A stretch of 64,000 bases of DNA from Solibacillus faecavium (GTDB lineage Bacteria; Bacillota; Bacilli; Bacillales_A; Planococcaceae), in the NCBI RefSeq assembly GCF_014836905.1, contig NZ_JACSPZ010000012.1, positions 33,118 to 97,117 of the forward strand, in the 5' to 3' direction. Under the pieces are notes generated by a model. The model was not told where the DNA came from and did not search any database. It worked only from the letters and a program-made list of their open reading frames with translations. Position 1 is the stretch's first letter; every line of letters begins with the position of its first letter. This document shows, piece by piece, positions 1 through 9,483 of the stretch. A program made the position numbers and the translations under genes.

Positions 1-73
1 TAAATTGCTTCCCACAAGAAGAGCAGAAGTTTGCTTGCGGTTCATTTTGAAAGCCGCATTTATCACATTTCAC
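1..73 (-). CDS. Zinc-ribbon domain protein, N-terminal part (cut by window edge)
   Basis: Only the first 24 codons are inside the window. They read from a GTG at 73 and carry CxxC-type pairs (C3, C6, then C18, C21), the pattern of an N-terminal zinc ribbon found on many Firmicutes membrane or regulatory proteins. An AAGGGGG ribosome binding site at 81-87 sits 7 nt before the GTG, which supports this start. What follows the ribbon is not visible, so the function of the whole protein cannot be given. Confidence 0.6.
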   Translation of the reverse strand, partial: MKCDKCGFQNEPQANFCSSCGKQF

Positions 74-187
74 CTAATATCCCCCTTAGTTATAAACACC
101 TATACTCCTAGAATAATACAAAAATTGTAATTAATCCATAACGAAATGATTGAACTTTATTAAAATTTATTAAAAAGTAATTTACAC

Positions 188-230
188 TAAAAAAAACTAA
201 TCCCACTCTGCAATTGCATTGTGGGATTAG
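188..230 (-). terminator. Intrinsic terminator of the S-layer-type gene
   Basis: A perfect 10-bp stem (197-206 with 221-230) is followed on the minus strand by a run of eight T. It lies 40 nt past the stop of the large SLH gene. Confidence 0.85.
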
Positions 231-270
231 CTTGAGGTTTTCGTAAATTACATGATTTCAATGCATATAA

Positions 271-3200
271 CTAATGCGTATCAACTACTGTACTGTAATT
301 TTGAGTTCGTATATTTTCATTCATAACCCAGTTAAGGTTGCCGTATCTATCCAACGTAATCATATATACTTTTTGACCTTTACGGAAAACATTGGATGCT
401 CCATTAGCAACTAAAGTAATTTGCTTACTTGTGTCGGCTGGGCTACCAATCATTATTTTGCCATATAGATTAATTGTGACTGCTGAAGGCTGTCGGCCGT
501 ATCTCACAACATTTAAGATATCTGTTTCTGTTGGAGCATATGTTACGCCATCATTTACAACAACATAGAATACCTCTTTAACATCTGAAGCACTTAATTG
601 TGGTGTAATAATAATTTCTTTCGAGTTGTTAGGGTCCGCCATTCTCGTTCCTAACAGAGCGTTAGACATAATATTTATTTTATTTGAAGGGTAAATATAT
701 TTACCAAGTTTAGAAATATCGAATGTACGGTTACCTTTATAATCATACGCATTCGTTAAATTATCTCTTAGAGTTACTGTAATTGATTTATCAGCATCGC
801 TTGGGTTATTAGGTTTAATTACCAATTTAGATTCATCGGTAGTTTTAGCACCTAACGTATAGCCATCAAATGCAAATTCCCCCGTTATATCTTCCCCAGC
901 TGAGTTTGTAATTTTCAGTATGGAAGAGAGATTTAATGAATTGGCAATTTTAATTTGCGACTTATTATAATTTGTTAAATTCGTTTCATCCTGACGTAAA
1001 ATAGCTTCATTAAAAGTAATTTCAAATTTAGCATCTGGTGTTCGATAAATTATGGCTTCAGTAGTTATAGAAGCATATGGATTGTCCTTACTAGACATTA
1101 TAAATGGACTAATCCCATCCGTATAAAACGTTTCCTGCATTGGTGCACCTTTTGGCTCGTCTGCTTCTAGACTGGCTTCGGAGCTGCGCTGTAAAACCGT
1201 AAAGTTTCCAATCGAGTCAACCGCACCTACATAAATTCCGTACGCCTCATGTGCTGTTAAATTCAGGTTGTTTGGTGTAAAGCTAAAAGATCCTTGACCA
1301 GTCGATTGACCAATATCCCTTGCTCCCAAACTTTTGAATGTATCAAACAAATCAGGTGCATTTGGTGTCGTATTCAGTACCGTTGCCAAATCTTTTAATT
1401 TACCGGAAGCATCAAAGTAGTCACGGTTTAATTCATAGGATCCATCCGACTTTTTAATGTATTTGCGGACAGCTAATGCAAAGAAGTTTGCCTTTTCATC
1501 AACATTTGCCGATACGCGAATTCTTGTATCGCTGCCTTCCACCTTTTCTACTTTAAATCCGGAAACTAACGGTGGTTTTGAATCGCTGATCAATGGTCTG
1601 CTTTCAATTTTCGAAAGTTGACCCGAACGATCTTTTAGCACCATAAAAATTTTATAATTTTTAAATGGATTCAGCTTTGGTGGTGTTGGCTTTGTTACAT
1701 TAAATTTAAAGGCACCCAATTGAGCCGGGTTTTGCCCATCCGCAATATAATCATCTGTTGTACCCGCTGGTGTAGTCGTTTGGAATTTCCCTTTCACTAC
1801 ATTCGGATCCGTAGAAAATTCATCAACGAAATGACGGCTTGTAATCCCGCGGTCCGCAATTATTTGATCATAATCTGATGGTAAGATCATGTAGTAGTAC
1901 GTACCCGCTTTATTTGTATTTACTTCAATTTCATATTGAGATGTACCGGTTACAACATTTTTAATATCAATTTTTGGCAGCAGTGCATCCGAGTGATTGT
2001 ACTGTGCATAGTTACGCGGTGACATCCCTACAGGAATAACGTCTTTGTTTTCAAATTCGTTTTCCGCTAAGTCTTTGACACCTTTTAATATTGTCGCAAC
2101 AATCGTATCCCCGTTAACTAAAGAGCTTACTGAAGGAATCGTTAAACGAATTCGCTTATTCGAATATTGCACCTCGACTGGCTTCATTTCCTTATGACCG
2201 GATATATTCACAATCCCTGTACCGGATAGTAAATAATTATCCGGATTTTCAGCAGTTGCCTTGTCCAGTTCTTCACTTACGTTAATGTAGAAATAGCCTT
2301 TTTCCTTATCCGCCAATTGTAGCTCTGGCGGATCCAGTACATACGGATATGTCGTATCAGGCGCTTCCGTCTTCAATGTAATTTTCGGAGCGGGATTGCG
2401 CATTTTATTCCCTGACTTATCCACCATGACAGCATAAATTTCATACTCTGTATTTGGCTTAATGTCGCCAATGGCTGGGGTTGCACCGTATTTTGTTTCG
2501 GTAATGACAACATCATCAGGCTTTGCTATCGTCCCTTTTCCTGTATAACGTTTTATAATTTCATCAACAGTCGGATCGGGCATTGCCACTGGTGATTTCT
2601 CACGGATATAGTAGTAATATTCGCCAGGCTCGGTAATTCCTTTAATGACAAACTGCACACGTTTCCCGCCGTACATCGTTTCCCCTTTGTCCAAGCGGAA
2701 TGTAGGTGGTCGATTATCAATTGTCGAGAACTCCTGCTCCTCTTTTTCCGATACGTTATCCATTTTATCGATGACAATGACATAAATAACATAATCCGTC
2801 ATTGTTTCTAAACCGCTTACTGTAAACTTAACTGGCTCATCCATTACAAGTGGGCCGTTGCCGTTGTATTTAGTGCCGCCTGTTTTAATCTCGTTAATCG
2901 TTGGCGCTTTTTCCTTAGCCGGTTTTACAACATAGTAGTAAGTTCCATCTTCATCAGCCGTTAATGTTACGTCCGCTGTCGATCCGCCAGCAGCCACATC
3001 CAACTGTGTAATTTTCGGTCCAGTAACATCCGGTATAATCGTATTTTCCACCGGATCACGGTCGACTGCCTTTCCATTTTCGTCCTTTACATAGCCAATG
3101 TTCGGATCATCCGTTTTATAATCATCAAAAACATCATTCACTGTTTTGTTCGGCGGAATAATTGCGTTTGTAATATAAGCATGTGTGCCAATATCCGTAA

Positions 3201-4644
3201 AGCCATTACTTGAAGTGATGTAATAATAGTCATATGTACTATCTGTTTTTAAGGACACATTTTTTAACGTGTTTTTGTATACATACTGGATATCATGTAC
3301 TCCAAAAACCGATACATTGTAGTCTGTGTCGATGTACATCGCCTTCGGACTTGCATATAGCTCAACATTTGCCACATTTCCTTGTAATGTCAGACGGTCA
3401 ATTTCGTAATTGGCTTTTACAAATGTACGATCGGACGTTACATATAAATGAAGGATATCCGCGTTTTCAAAGTCCACATATTTCTTTAAGTTCGACATAC
3501 GGTCTGTATACTTCTGTAAATGAGGTGGCTTTGTTGGGTCGGGCTTCTCTTGTAATGTTTCTTTATCAACTGGGTTCAGGAAATCTTCATTTTTTGGAAC
3601 AGTCGGTTTTCCCCAATCGATGAATGATGCGATATTGCCAACGCTTGCAATACGCGTATTGCTTAATGAAGCAAGCGAACGTCTCGGCGCTTCCGCCACT
3701 TCCACACGCCCAGTAAAGTTAATATTTTTAAAGCGCACATAGCTACCATGTACGATGAGCTCCCCTGCAAAAGAAGAATAGCCTCCATCAAGCGCTAATA
3801 ATCGAGAGGAATTTCCGCTCGCATTAATTGTCAGCTTCGTAATGTTCTGAACTGTATTTCCTGAAAAATTTCCTTCAATAAAGGCACCTTGCAACACGTT
3901 TTTATTTGCTGCATTTAAAATGCTCCGTAAATGCGGCGCAATCGTATGCGCAACACCGTTTATGTAAATTTGATTGCCAGTAATATCGCCAACCGCATAT
4001 ACAGGATTGCCTCGATCGGCCTTTTCCGCACGCCATATAAATGTTGCCATTTGTGCACGAGTTACAGTATTAAACGGATCAAATGAAACAGGTGTCTTCC
4101 CCTTTGTTACATTCAGGTCATAAAGTGTTTGGATGAAGTAGGCATTCGCATTTTTTGTGTTAACATCCTTAAATCCGTGGTTAAGCTTTGAGGAAACCCC
4201 AAATTTGAAACCAAGTGTTAAAATTTTCGCCATTTGTCCGCGTGTAATCGGTTCTTTCGGCTTAAATGTTTTATCGGAATACCCGTTAATAACCCCTGCC
4301 TCTGCCAATGCTGCAATGTAGCGGTAGTTTGGATTGCTCATCTGTACATCTTTGAAACCTGGGTTTTTTGGATTTGTTATATTAACATCAATCGTTAGTG
4401 CCAGCATTTTAGCGGCATCTTCCCGAGTGATGGCTTGATTTGGTTTAAATGTGCCATCTGAATAACCTGTCGCAATTTTACGGCTGGCTAAATCTAAAAT
4501 GGGCTCATAATAATCTGCAAATGGATTTAAATCGCTAAATGAATAGGCATTTGTCTGCTGCGGCATGGCCACGATGACACCACTCGCTGCTAAAACTGTT
4601 GCGACTGTAGCCTTCGAAAGCTTTTTTCCTTTTTTCGAATCCAT
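271..4644 (-). CDS. Large SLH-domain S-layer-type surface protein
   Basis: A secreted cell-surface protein of 1457 residues. The start is the ATG at 4644, placed 8 nt after an AAGGGGGGAG binding site; an upstream in-frame codon at 4698 has no such site. Residues 1-33 form a signal peptide with a lysine-rich start and a likely AlaXAla-type cut before YSFSD. Three SLH domains follow (about 36-87, 96-148, 157-208), each with the GYSDGTFKP/ITRxxxA type motifs that bind pyruvylated secondary wall polymer. Residues 215-500 look like a beta-helix or beta-sandwich region. The rest is a string of fibronectin/Ig-like modules, several with a recurring aromatic G-x-YYY motif (near residues 473, 566, 677 and 917), plus an SbsA-type Ig module near 790-860. 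It ends in its own terminator. It could be the main S-layer protein or a minor SLH adhesin; sequence alone does not decide. Confidence 0.88.
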   Translation of the reverse strand: MDSKKGKKLSKATVATVLAASGVIVAMPQQTNAYSFSDLNPFADYYEPILDLASRKIATGYSDGTFKPNQAITREDAAKMLALTIDVNITNPKNPGFKDVQMSNPNYRYIAALAEAGVINGYSDKTFKPKEPITRGQMAKILTLGFKFGVSSKLNHGFKDVNTKNANAYFIQTLYDLNVTKGKTPVSFDPFNTVTRAQMATFIWRAEKADRGNPVYAVGDITGNQIYINGVAHTIAPHLRSILNAANKNVLQGAFIEGNFSGNTVQNITKLTINASGNSSRLLALDGGYSSFAGELIVHGSYVRFKNINFTGRVEVAEAPRRSLASLSNTRIASVGNIASFIDWGKPTVPKNEDFLNPVDKETLQEKPDPTKPPHLQKYTDRMSNLKKYVDFENADILHLYVTSDRTFVKANYEIDRLTLQGNVANVELYASPKAMYIDTDYNVSVFGVHDIQYVYKNTLKNVSLKTDSTYDYYYITSSNGFTDIGTHAYITNAIIPPNKTVNDVFDDYKTDDPNIGYVKDENGKAVDRDPVENTIIPDVTGPKITQLDVAAGGSTADVTLTADEDGTYYYVVKPAKEKAPTINEIKTGGTKYNGNGPLVMDEPVKFTVSGLETMTDYVIYVIVIDKMDNVSEKEEQEFSTIDNRPPTFRLDKGETMYGGKRVQFVIKGITEPGEYYYYIREKSPVAMPDPTVDEIIKRYTGKGTIAKPDDVVITETKYGATPAIGDIKPNTEYEIYAVMVDKSGNKMRNPAPKITLKTEAPDTTYPYVLDPPELQLADKEKGYFYINVSEELDKATAENPDNYLLSGTGIVNISGHKEMKPVEVQYSNKRIRLTIPSVSSLVNGDTIVATILKGVKDLAENEFENKDVIPVGMSPRNYAQYNHSDALLPKIDIKNVVTGTSQYEIEVNTNKAGTYYYMILPSDYDQIIADRGITSRHFVDEFSTDPNVVKGKFQTTTPAGTTDDYIADGQNPAQLGAFKFNVTKPTPPKLNPFKNYKIFMVLKDRSGQLSKIESRPLISDSKPPLVSGFKVEKVEGSDTRIRVSANVDEKANFFALAVRKYIKKSDGSYELNRDYFDASGKLKDLATVLNTTPNAPDLFDTFKSLGARDIGQSTGQGSFSFTPNNLNLTAHEAYGIYVGAVDSIGNFTVLQRSSEASLEADEPKGAPMQETFYTDGISPFIMSSKDNPYASITTEAIIYRTPDAKFEITFNEAILRQDETNLTNYNKSQIKIANSLNLSSILKITNSAGEDITGEFAFDGYTLGAKTTDESKLVIKPNNPSDADKSITVTLRDNLTNAYDYKGNRTFDISKLGKYIYPSNKINIMSNALLGTRMADPNNSKEIIITPQLSASDVKEVFYVVVNDGVTYAPTETDILNVVRYGRQPSAVTINLYGKIMIGSPADTSKQITLVANGASNVFRKGQKVYMITLDRYGNLNWVMNENIRTQNYSTVVDTH

Positions 4645-4825
4645 GTTTGAGACTCCCCCCTTTTTGAAGTGTCGAGTTATGGTACATCTTTTTAGCACGT
4701 ACGCTCTTTATATCGGACAATAGTGCACAAAACTGTATCAAATTTATATAGTTTTTCTTTTTAAAGTAGGAAAATCGTTCACATAATACTTAAAAGAAGT
4801 ATCCTTTACTTCTTTATAAACAAAA

Positions 4826-4875
4826 AGGAACGGTTTTGCTTTTCGACTCGAAAGTCAGAAAGCAAAACCGTTCTA
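4826..4875 (-). terminator. Strong hairpin terminator with no gene in front of it
   Basis: Arms 4828-4842 and 4859-4873 form a perfect 15-bp stem, followed on the minus strand by TTTTTG. It points towards the S-layer gene, about 180 nt before its start codon, but no coding gene precedes it on that strand. It may end a small RNA, act as an attenuator in the S-layer leader, or be left from a lost gene. Confidence 0.6.
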
Positions 4876-4880
4876 TAATA

Positions 4881-5412
4881 AATAGCCAACCATTTATACA
4901 TTACCCGCACAAAAATAGTTCTAATCACTAGCATATAATCAACAAATGATAGTCTCTGCAAGACGCCATATAAAATTGTCTATTTTCATTATTTTTATTA
5001 TTAATTTGTTCGCTCCTCACATATATTGAATGCAAAATAATTCAAATTACCCAGTTTAAAATGATGAAAATGTGAATTTCAAATTTCCGTTGCAATAAAA
5101 TAAACTATAATGTTATATTTTACTCCTTAATACATTTATATTTTAAACTTATGCACCTTTATTCTAATTGTTATTTTTATACATATAACTTATAAACTGC
5201 CGCTATATGGAATTAATTAAACCTAATATAGGTATTTTCACACACGACCTGTTATAACTTTACCGTTTTATTTAAAGCTTAGCAAATCATCTTTCATGAA
5301 AGTTCCATAGTAATTGCGCTAATATAGTATTCGTGAGTAGTAGAACTAGAAATAACAAATACAACTATAAGATTATGTGATATATTCATTGAAATCGGCA
5401 AAGGGGAAAGCG
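4881..5412. other. AT-rich intergenic region without a recognised gene
   Basis: About 530 bases between the orphan terminator and the CAP-domain gene. No reading frame with a convincing binding site was found on either strand. A 12-bp perfect palindrome (CTTTCATGAAAG, 5291-5302) lies about 110 nt before the CAP-domain start and could be an operator. Promoters for the divergent S-layer and CAP genes should be here or just left of it, but none could be assigned with confidence. Confidence 0.4.
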
Positions 5413-6264
5413 ATGAATCAAGATGTTCTTATTCCATTAACAACTGAGTCTACGGTAGTCACAAAAACAACTGCAATCAAAATTTTTGCATCAGAATATG
5501 ATTTTGAATGGAGTATCCCCTCTTTAGACTATAACCAGTTCCATTTAATTGGCACTAAAAATAACATTGCGGTAGCCGGCTATGAAACACGCATTGGACA
5601 AGCGGTCTGTGGTATTTCCATTGGTGACTCACGTCAGGCAGTAAAAGCACAATACGGCGAACCAATAACCCATATTATAAAAAACAATCGACGCTTCAGG
5701 CAGTACTATGATGATAAATACAATGCTGAAACAAGCGGTACTTATTTAATTGATCATCAATATGTAACATTCTTTTATGATGTGCATAAAAACTTTCAAG
5801 TGCGATCCATTATGGCAATAGATACCGAAACAGAAATGTCCAAAGTAGGCTTCTTTGCTGCGCCATCACCAGCTTTACGAGACGGCTTTGAAGATTTGAT
5901 GATGGATCTGATTAATGCTTCGCGCGTTTCGGAAGGGTTGCTTCCTTTACAATATACACCGGAATATAACGCTATTGCCCGCAGCCATAGCTTAAGCATG
6001 GCCACTTACAACTATTTCGGTCATATGGATATGCAAGGCTTACGTGGTGGTGCCCGCATGAAAAATGGCGGCATGACATATGATTGGTGGGGCGAAAACT
6101 TAGCATGTGGTCAATATAGTGCCATTTACGCACATGAAGCGTTAATGAATTCCTTAACTCACCGTGAAAACATTTTGCGTGAGCAATTTACCCACGCATT
6201 TGTTGGCGTCGAATTCAATAACCAAAGCCTGCCTTACTTTACCATCAATTTTTATTCCTTATAA
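5413..6264 (+). CDS. CAP (SCP-like) domain protein with CAP-associated N-terminal domain
   Basis: A 283-residue protein. The ATG at 5413 follows an AAAGGGGAAAG binding site; a GTG 36 nt upstream lacks one. Residues about 35-125 resemble the CAP-associated domain found in YlbC-type Bacillus proteins (IGDSRQAVKAQYGEP). Residues about 155-283 form a CAP domain with conserved elements: the first-helix NASR, HSLSMA, a FGHMD stretch, the GENLA loop and a THRENIL/FxHAFVGVEF end. YlbC relatives are normally exported, yet this start gives no signal peptide or membrane anchor, so the protein looks cytosolic or spore-enclosed. CAP proteins in bacilli have no firmly known activity. The gene is monocistronic, with a terminator 7 nt after the stop. 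Confidence 0.8.
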   Translation: MNQDVLIPLTTESTVVTKTTAIKIFASEYDFEWSIPSLDYNQFHLIGTKNNIAVAGYETRIGQAVCGISIGDSRQAVKAQYGEPITHIIKNNRRFRQYYDDKYNAETSGTYLIDHQYVTFFYDVHKNFQVRSIMAIDTETEMSKVGFFAAPSPALRDGFEDLMMDLINASRVSEGLLPLQYTPEYNAIARSHSLSMATYNYFGHMDMQGLRGGARMKNGGMTYDWWGENLACGQYSAIYAHEALMNSLTHRENILREQFTHAFVGVEFNNQSLPYFTINFYSL

Positions 6265-6270
6265 TCTACA

Positions 6271-6310
6271 GGTCGTATTAAGAGTGATGTTACTTTTAAT
6301 GCGGCCTTTT
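6271..6310 (+). terminator. Intrinsic terminator after the CAP-domain gene
   Basis: A 15-bp stem (6271-6285 with 6292-6306, three G-U pairs) followed by TTTT. Confidence 0.8.
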
Positions 6311-6520
6311 ATCTTTCTATTTAAGAAATAGTTGTCCAAAATAACCCTTTTTTCTGCATATTTTGCTGCATTTGCTTATTTTTGCACTATAATTTTCTGA
6401 GTATTTAAAATATAATAATAGAATACTATTGTAAAGAGATAGTTGTTTTCTTATGTACATCCTGAACAAATTTTAAAATTTTTCGTATTAAAAAGGATAA
6501 ATATAGGAATTTATCTTATT

Positions 6521-6566
6521 AACTGTTATAATACAATAAATTTATATTAAACTGTATTAATACAAT
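6521..6566 (+). promoter_or_regulatory. Tandem palindromic operator-like repeats in front of the racemase-like gene
   Basis: Two 17-bp copies (6521-6537 and 6550-6566), identical at 15 positions, lie 29 bp apart. The second holds a perfect 12-bp palindrome, TGTATTAATACA; the first holds a close variant and includes a TATAAT -10 match at 6527-6532. A dimeric repressor bound here would cover the promoter and the early transcript. The spacing of TGT and ACA suits a GntR- or TetR-type protein, but none is encoded next to it. Confidence 0.5.
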
Positions 6567-6590
6567 GTGTGATCATTAAGGGGGATGGGC

Positions 6591-7775
6591 ATGACAATTT
6601 TAAATGGATTAAAAATACTGGATTTTTGTTCTCTATTACCGGGACCACTTGCTACGATGATGTTTGCAGACTTAGGAGCAGAAGTCATTCATATTGAATC
6701 AAATCGCCGAGTGGATTTAATGCGTATAATGCCGCCTTATGATGAAGAGAAGGAATCCTACATTCATCAGCATTTAAACCGCTCGAAAAAGTCACTGCAA
6801 CTAAATCTGAAATCTGAAGAAGGCATTGAAATTGTTAAAAAGCTCGTGAAGGATTACGACATTATTATCGAAGGTTTTCGCCCAGGTGTCATGAAGCGTC
6901 TTGGCATTGATTATGATACATTGCGTGAGATCAATCCGCGCCTTATTTACTGTGCAATCACAGGTTACGGTCAAACGGGTCCATACGCAACACGTCCAGG
7001 TCATGATAATAACTATTTATCAGTTGGCGGGGTGCTGAATCATTCGCGTTTAAAGGATAAAAAGCCTGTTGCGATGGGGATTCAGATTGCGGATATTGCC
7101 GGGGGGACAATGCATGCTGCCATCGGAATTTTAGCTGCTGCACTGCATCGCGAAAAATCAGGTGAAGGGAAATTTATTGATGTATCCATGACCGATGCCA
7201 TGTTTGCGATGAACGCGCTGTACGGCACGCAATACCTTGGAAGCGGGCGCCCTCCTCAGCCAGAAGAGGAAATTTTAAACGGTGGTACATTTTATGATTA
7301 TTACCGGACAAAAGACGGGCGGTATTTTTCAGTCGGCAGTCTAGAGCCGCAATTCCGTAAGCTATTATGTGAAGCGCTTGAAATACCAGAGCTAATCGAC
7401 AGCACATTCAATGACTCCTCCTATACACAGCAACGATTTAAAGAGGCAGTAACGGACGCCTTTTGCACGAAAACATTTGATCAATGGTTGGAAATTTTTA
7501 ATGAAGATTTTCACGGTTGCGTGGAACCCGTGCTTACATTTGATGAAGCATGCAACCATCCACAAATCCAGGCTCGCAATATGCTCGTAGATGTGAAAAA
7601 ATCAGACGGCTCGACACAACGCCAAATCGGCACTGCCTTAAAAATTAGCGGAGTCGAGCCTACGTACCAATATGTTGGAGCAAAAATGGGTGCACATACG
7701 GAGGAAATTTTAAAAACATACGGCTATAATCAAAAAGAAATTGAAAAGCTCAAAGCAAATGGTGTGTTAATTTAA
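6591..7775 (+). CDS. Alpha-methylacyl-CoA racemase-like class III CoA-transferase family enzyme
   Basis: A 394-residue member of the CaiB/BaiF family. The ATG at 6591 is 6 nt after AAGGGGG; the ATG at 6585 touches the site and is unlikely. The three residues used by alpha-methylacyl-CoA racemases are all present at the expected places: H138 in GHDNNY, D168 in ADIAGG and E252 in SLEPQF. True CoA transferases of this family use the Asp as a nucleophile and usually lack this His/Glu pair, so a racemase or epimerase of 2-methyl-branched acyl-CoAs is more likely than CoA transfer. It stands alone between a palindromic operator and a terminator, which suggests its own control by substrate. Confidence 0.82.
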   Translation: MTILNGLKILDFCSLLPGPLATMMFADLGAEVIHIESNRRVDLMRIMPPYDEEKESYIHQHLNRSKKSLQLNLKSEEGIEIVKKLVKDYDIIIEGFRPGVMKRLGIDYDTLREINPRLIYCAITGYGQTGPYATRPGHDNNYLSVGGVLNHSRLKDKKPVAMGIQIADIAGGTMHAAIGILAAALHREKSGEGKFIDVSMTDAMFAMNALYGTQYLGSGRPPQPEEEILNGGTFYDYYRTKDGRYFSVGSLEPQFRKLLCEALEIPELIDSTFNDSSYTQQRFKEAVTDAFCTKTFDQWLEIFNEDFHGCVEPVLTFDEACNHPQIQARNMLVDVKKSDGSTQRQIGTALKISGVEPTYQYVGAKMGAHTEEILKTYGYNQKEIEKLKANGVLI

Positions 7776-7780
7776 ATAAA

Positions 7781-7822
7781 AAGGTGAATCACGATTCCAA
7801 AGAATCCATTGATTCACCTTTC
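7781..7822. terminator. Two-way terminator between convergent genes
   Basis: A perfect 11-bp stem (7781-7791 with 7810-7820). T-rich sequence follows on both strands, so it can end the racemase-like gene and the converging gene that stops at 7843. Confidence 0.75.
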
Positions 7823-7842
7823 TTCTATCCTGCTTTTTATTG

Positions 7843-9303
7843 TTAACGGGTTACCATAACCCGATGCTCAATAAACTGACGTAAATTATAAAAATGAGCA
7901 GGTACGAGTAAATATTTCTTATATACAGCCAATAACTTTTCCACTAAGTTATCTTCCTCTGCATAAAACAGGATTTTCAACAGATTGCAAATATGCTGGG
8001 ATGTCATCAGAGCAATTGCATTATATGGACTTCGTGGATCCATATATTCACTTTGCCATGTCGCCAGCGATTCACGAACTTTATGGATGGAACCATCTAC
8101 TAAAATGGCAATATCACGCTGAACCGTCGCCTCAATTTTATGTAAAATATCCTCATAGTCGGTAGACTGCAGCAACTCGAAAATGGTTGTACAAGTTGCA
8201 AGCTCATAATTTCTCAAAAGCTCGATTCCTTGTTCAAATTTCTCCTCTTTTACTACGCTATCTATTAGTTCATAAAACACATGCTCAATATAGTTTTTCC
8301 GGTAATGTTTTACGAGTGCATCTGGCTGAGGATTCATGCTACTTAAAACGTCCGTATATTCTACGACAAGCTCAATGGCGTGGTTATTCAATCGTTCTTC
8401 CTCAATTAAGTACATTCCCTGCATTAAAATATTCCTGTAATCCTTTTTAAATACGGCTTCTTGAAATAGCATATATCCAAGCAGCGTGTACTCTTTGTTA
8501 TTGAGTGCAAACTCCCCGGTCGACCAACTTCGCTGAAGGGCATAGATGCATTTGCGGAGCTTTAACATATGGCGGCGACCACTCGTAAAATGCGTGCGCA
8601 CATTCAAAAGATGGAGCTGCTTTAATTCATCGGATTTCGGATTTTCAAAATCGATTTTCTGTATGAGCTTATGAACGATTGTCGCCACCCGATTAACGGT
8701 CAACTGCTCAGCCAGCAGTGCTTTAAAAGTTGCCATTAATTCCACAGGGCGCGAGATTTTCTTCAAAGGAAGCTGTAAAAATACTGAATATATTTTTTTG
8801 GCGCCAATCACTTGCCAGAATTTTTCATGCTCACAATAGATGGGCTGTACAAAAAATTGATTGTTGACTTTATAAACATAAATTTTATTAAGCCCTGTTT
8901 GTGGGCGGGGTGTACGAATAGCCTTTGCAAAGATAAATTCTATTAACTGTTCAAATTCGACTTCCCCTTGTGTATGTAAAAATGTGAAGAGTTGTTTTCT
9001 GTTTTGTGGCTGCGCAAAAAATTGCCCCATCTTTTCATTGGCCATATCGACATTCATATTTGCTTTGCTAAAAGCATCGTAAAAAAACAAATCAAATTTA
9101 CCCCAATAATATTTCACTAGCTGAAAACAAATTTTCTCCGCACGCTCCTGCTTCAGCAAAAAAGTGTCACTATACATGGGAGCGCCCCAAATAGGGAGGT
9201 TCTCATCAAACAGAGATGGTTCTTCCAAAGCTTGCTCAAGCTTCTCCCCTATTTGTCCGTTCGTTTGTTGGAAAAGCTGCTCATCATATGAAAGCAACAA
9301 CAA
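7843..9303 (-). CDS. Unknown protein, 486 residues, mostly helical
   Basis: I do not recognise this family. The TTG at 9303 follows an AAGGAGGAGG binding site; two more TTG codons come directly after and could serve instead. There is no signal peptide or membrane segment. The sequence is rich in charged and aromatic residues and looks alpha-helical throughout, with lengths of helix-turn-helix that resemble TPR-like solenoids in the second half, but no consensus repeat is clear. It is monocistronic and shares a two-way terminator with the racemase-like gene. Confidence 0.7.
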   Translation of the reverse strand: MLLLSYDEQLFQQTNGQIGEKLEQALEEPSLFDENLPIWGAPMYSDTFLLKQERAEKICFQLVKYYWGKFDLFFYDAFSKANMNVDMANEKMGQFFAQPQNRKQLFTFLHTQGEVEFEQLIEFIFAKAIRTPRPQTGLNKIYVYKVNNQFFVQPIYCEHEKFWQVIGAKKIYSVFLQLPLKKISRPVELMATFKALLAEQLTVNRVATIVHKLIQKIDFENPKSDELKQLHLLNVRTHFTSGRRHMLKLRKCIYALQRSWSTGEFALNNKEYTLLGYMLFQEAVFKKDYRNILMQGMYLIEEERLNNHAIELVVEYTDVLSSMNPQPDALVKHYRKNYIEHVFYELIDSVVKEEKFEQGIELLRNYELATCTTIFELLQSTDYEDILHKIEATVQRDIAILVDGSIHKVRESLATWQSEYMDPRSPYNAIALMTSQHICNLLKILFYAEEDNLVEKLLAVYKKYLLVPAHFYNLRQFIEHRVMVTR

Positions 9304-9483
9304 TATCCTCCTCCTTCCCTTGTCTTTTCTCTATACAAAAATATAACAAAATTTAGAAGTACATGAAAAGGAAATTTATTTTTTCCCATAAGAAAAGCAT
9401 ACCGATCTATTAACGCAACTCCGTATCAGAATGGTAGTAAACTCATACGACTGCGGGTAAAAACCGATATGCCCTTTCACTAT

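Noticed and set aside
3234..3623. Long open frame on the plus strand inside the S-layer gene
   Set aside because: Antisense shadow of the coding strand, without a binding site or plausible protein.
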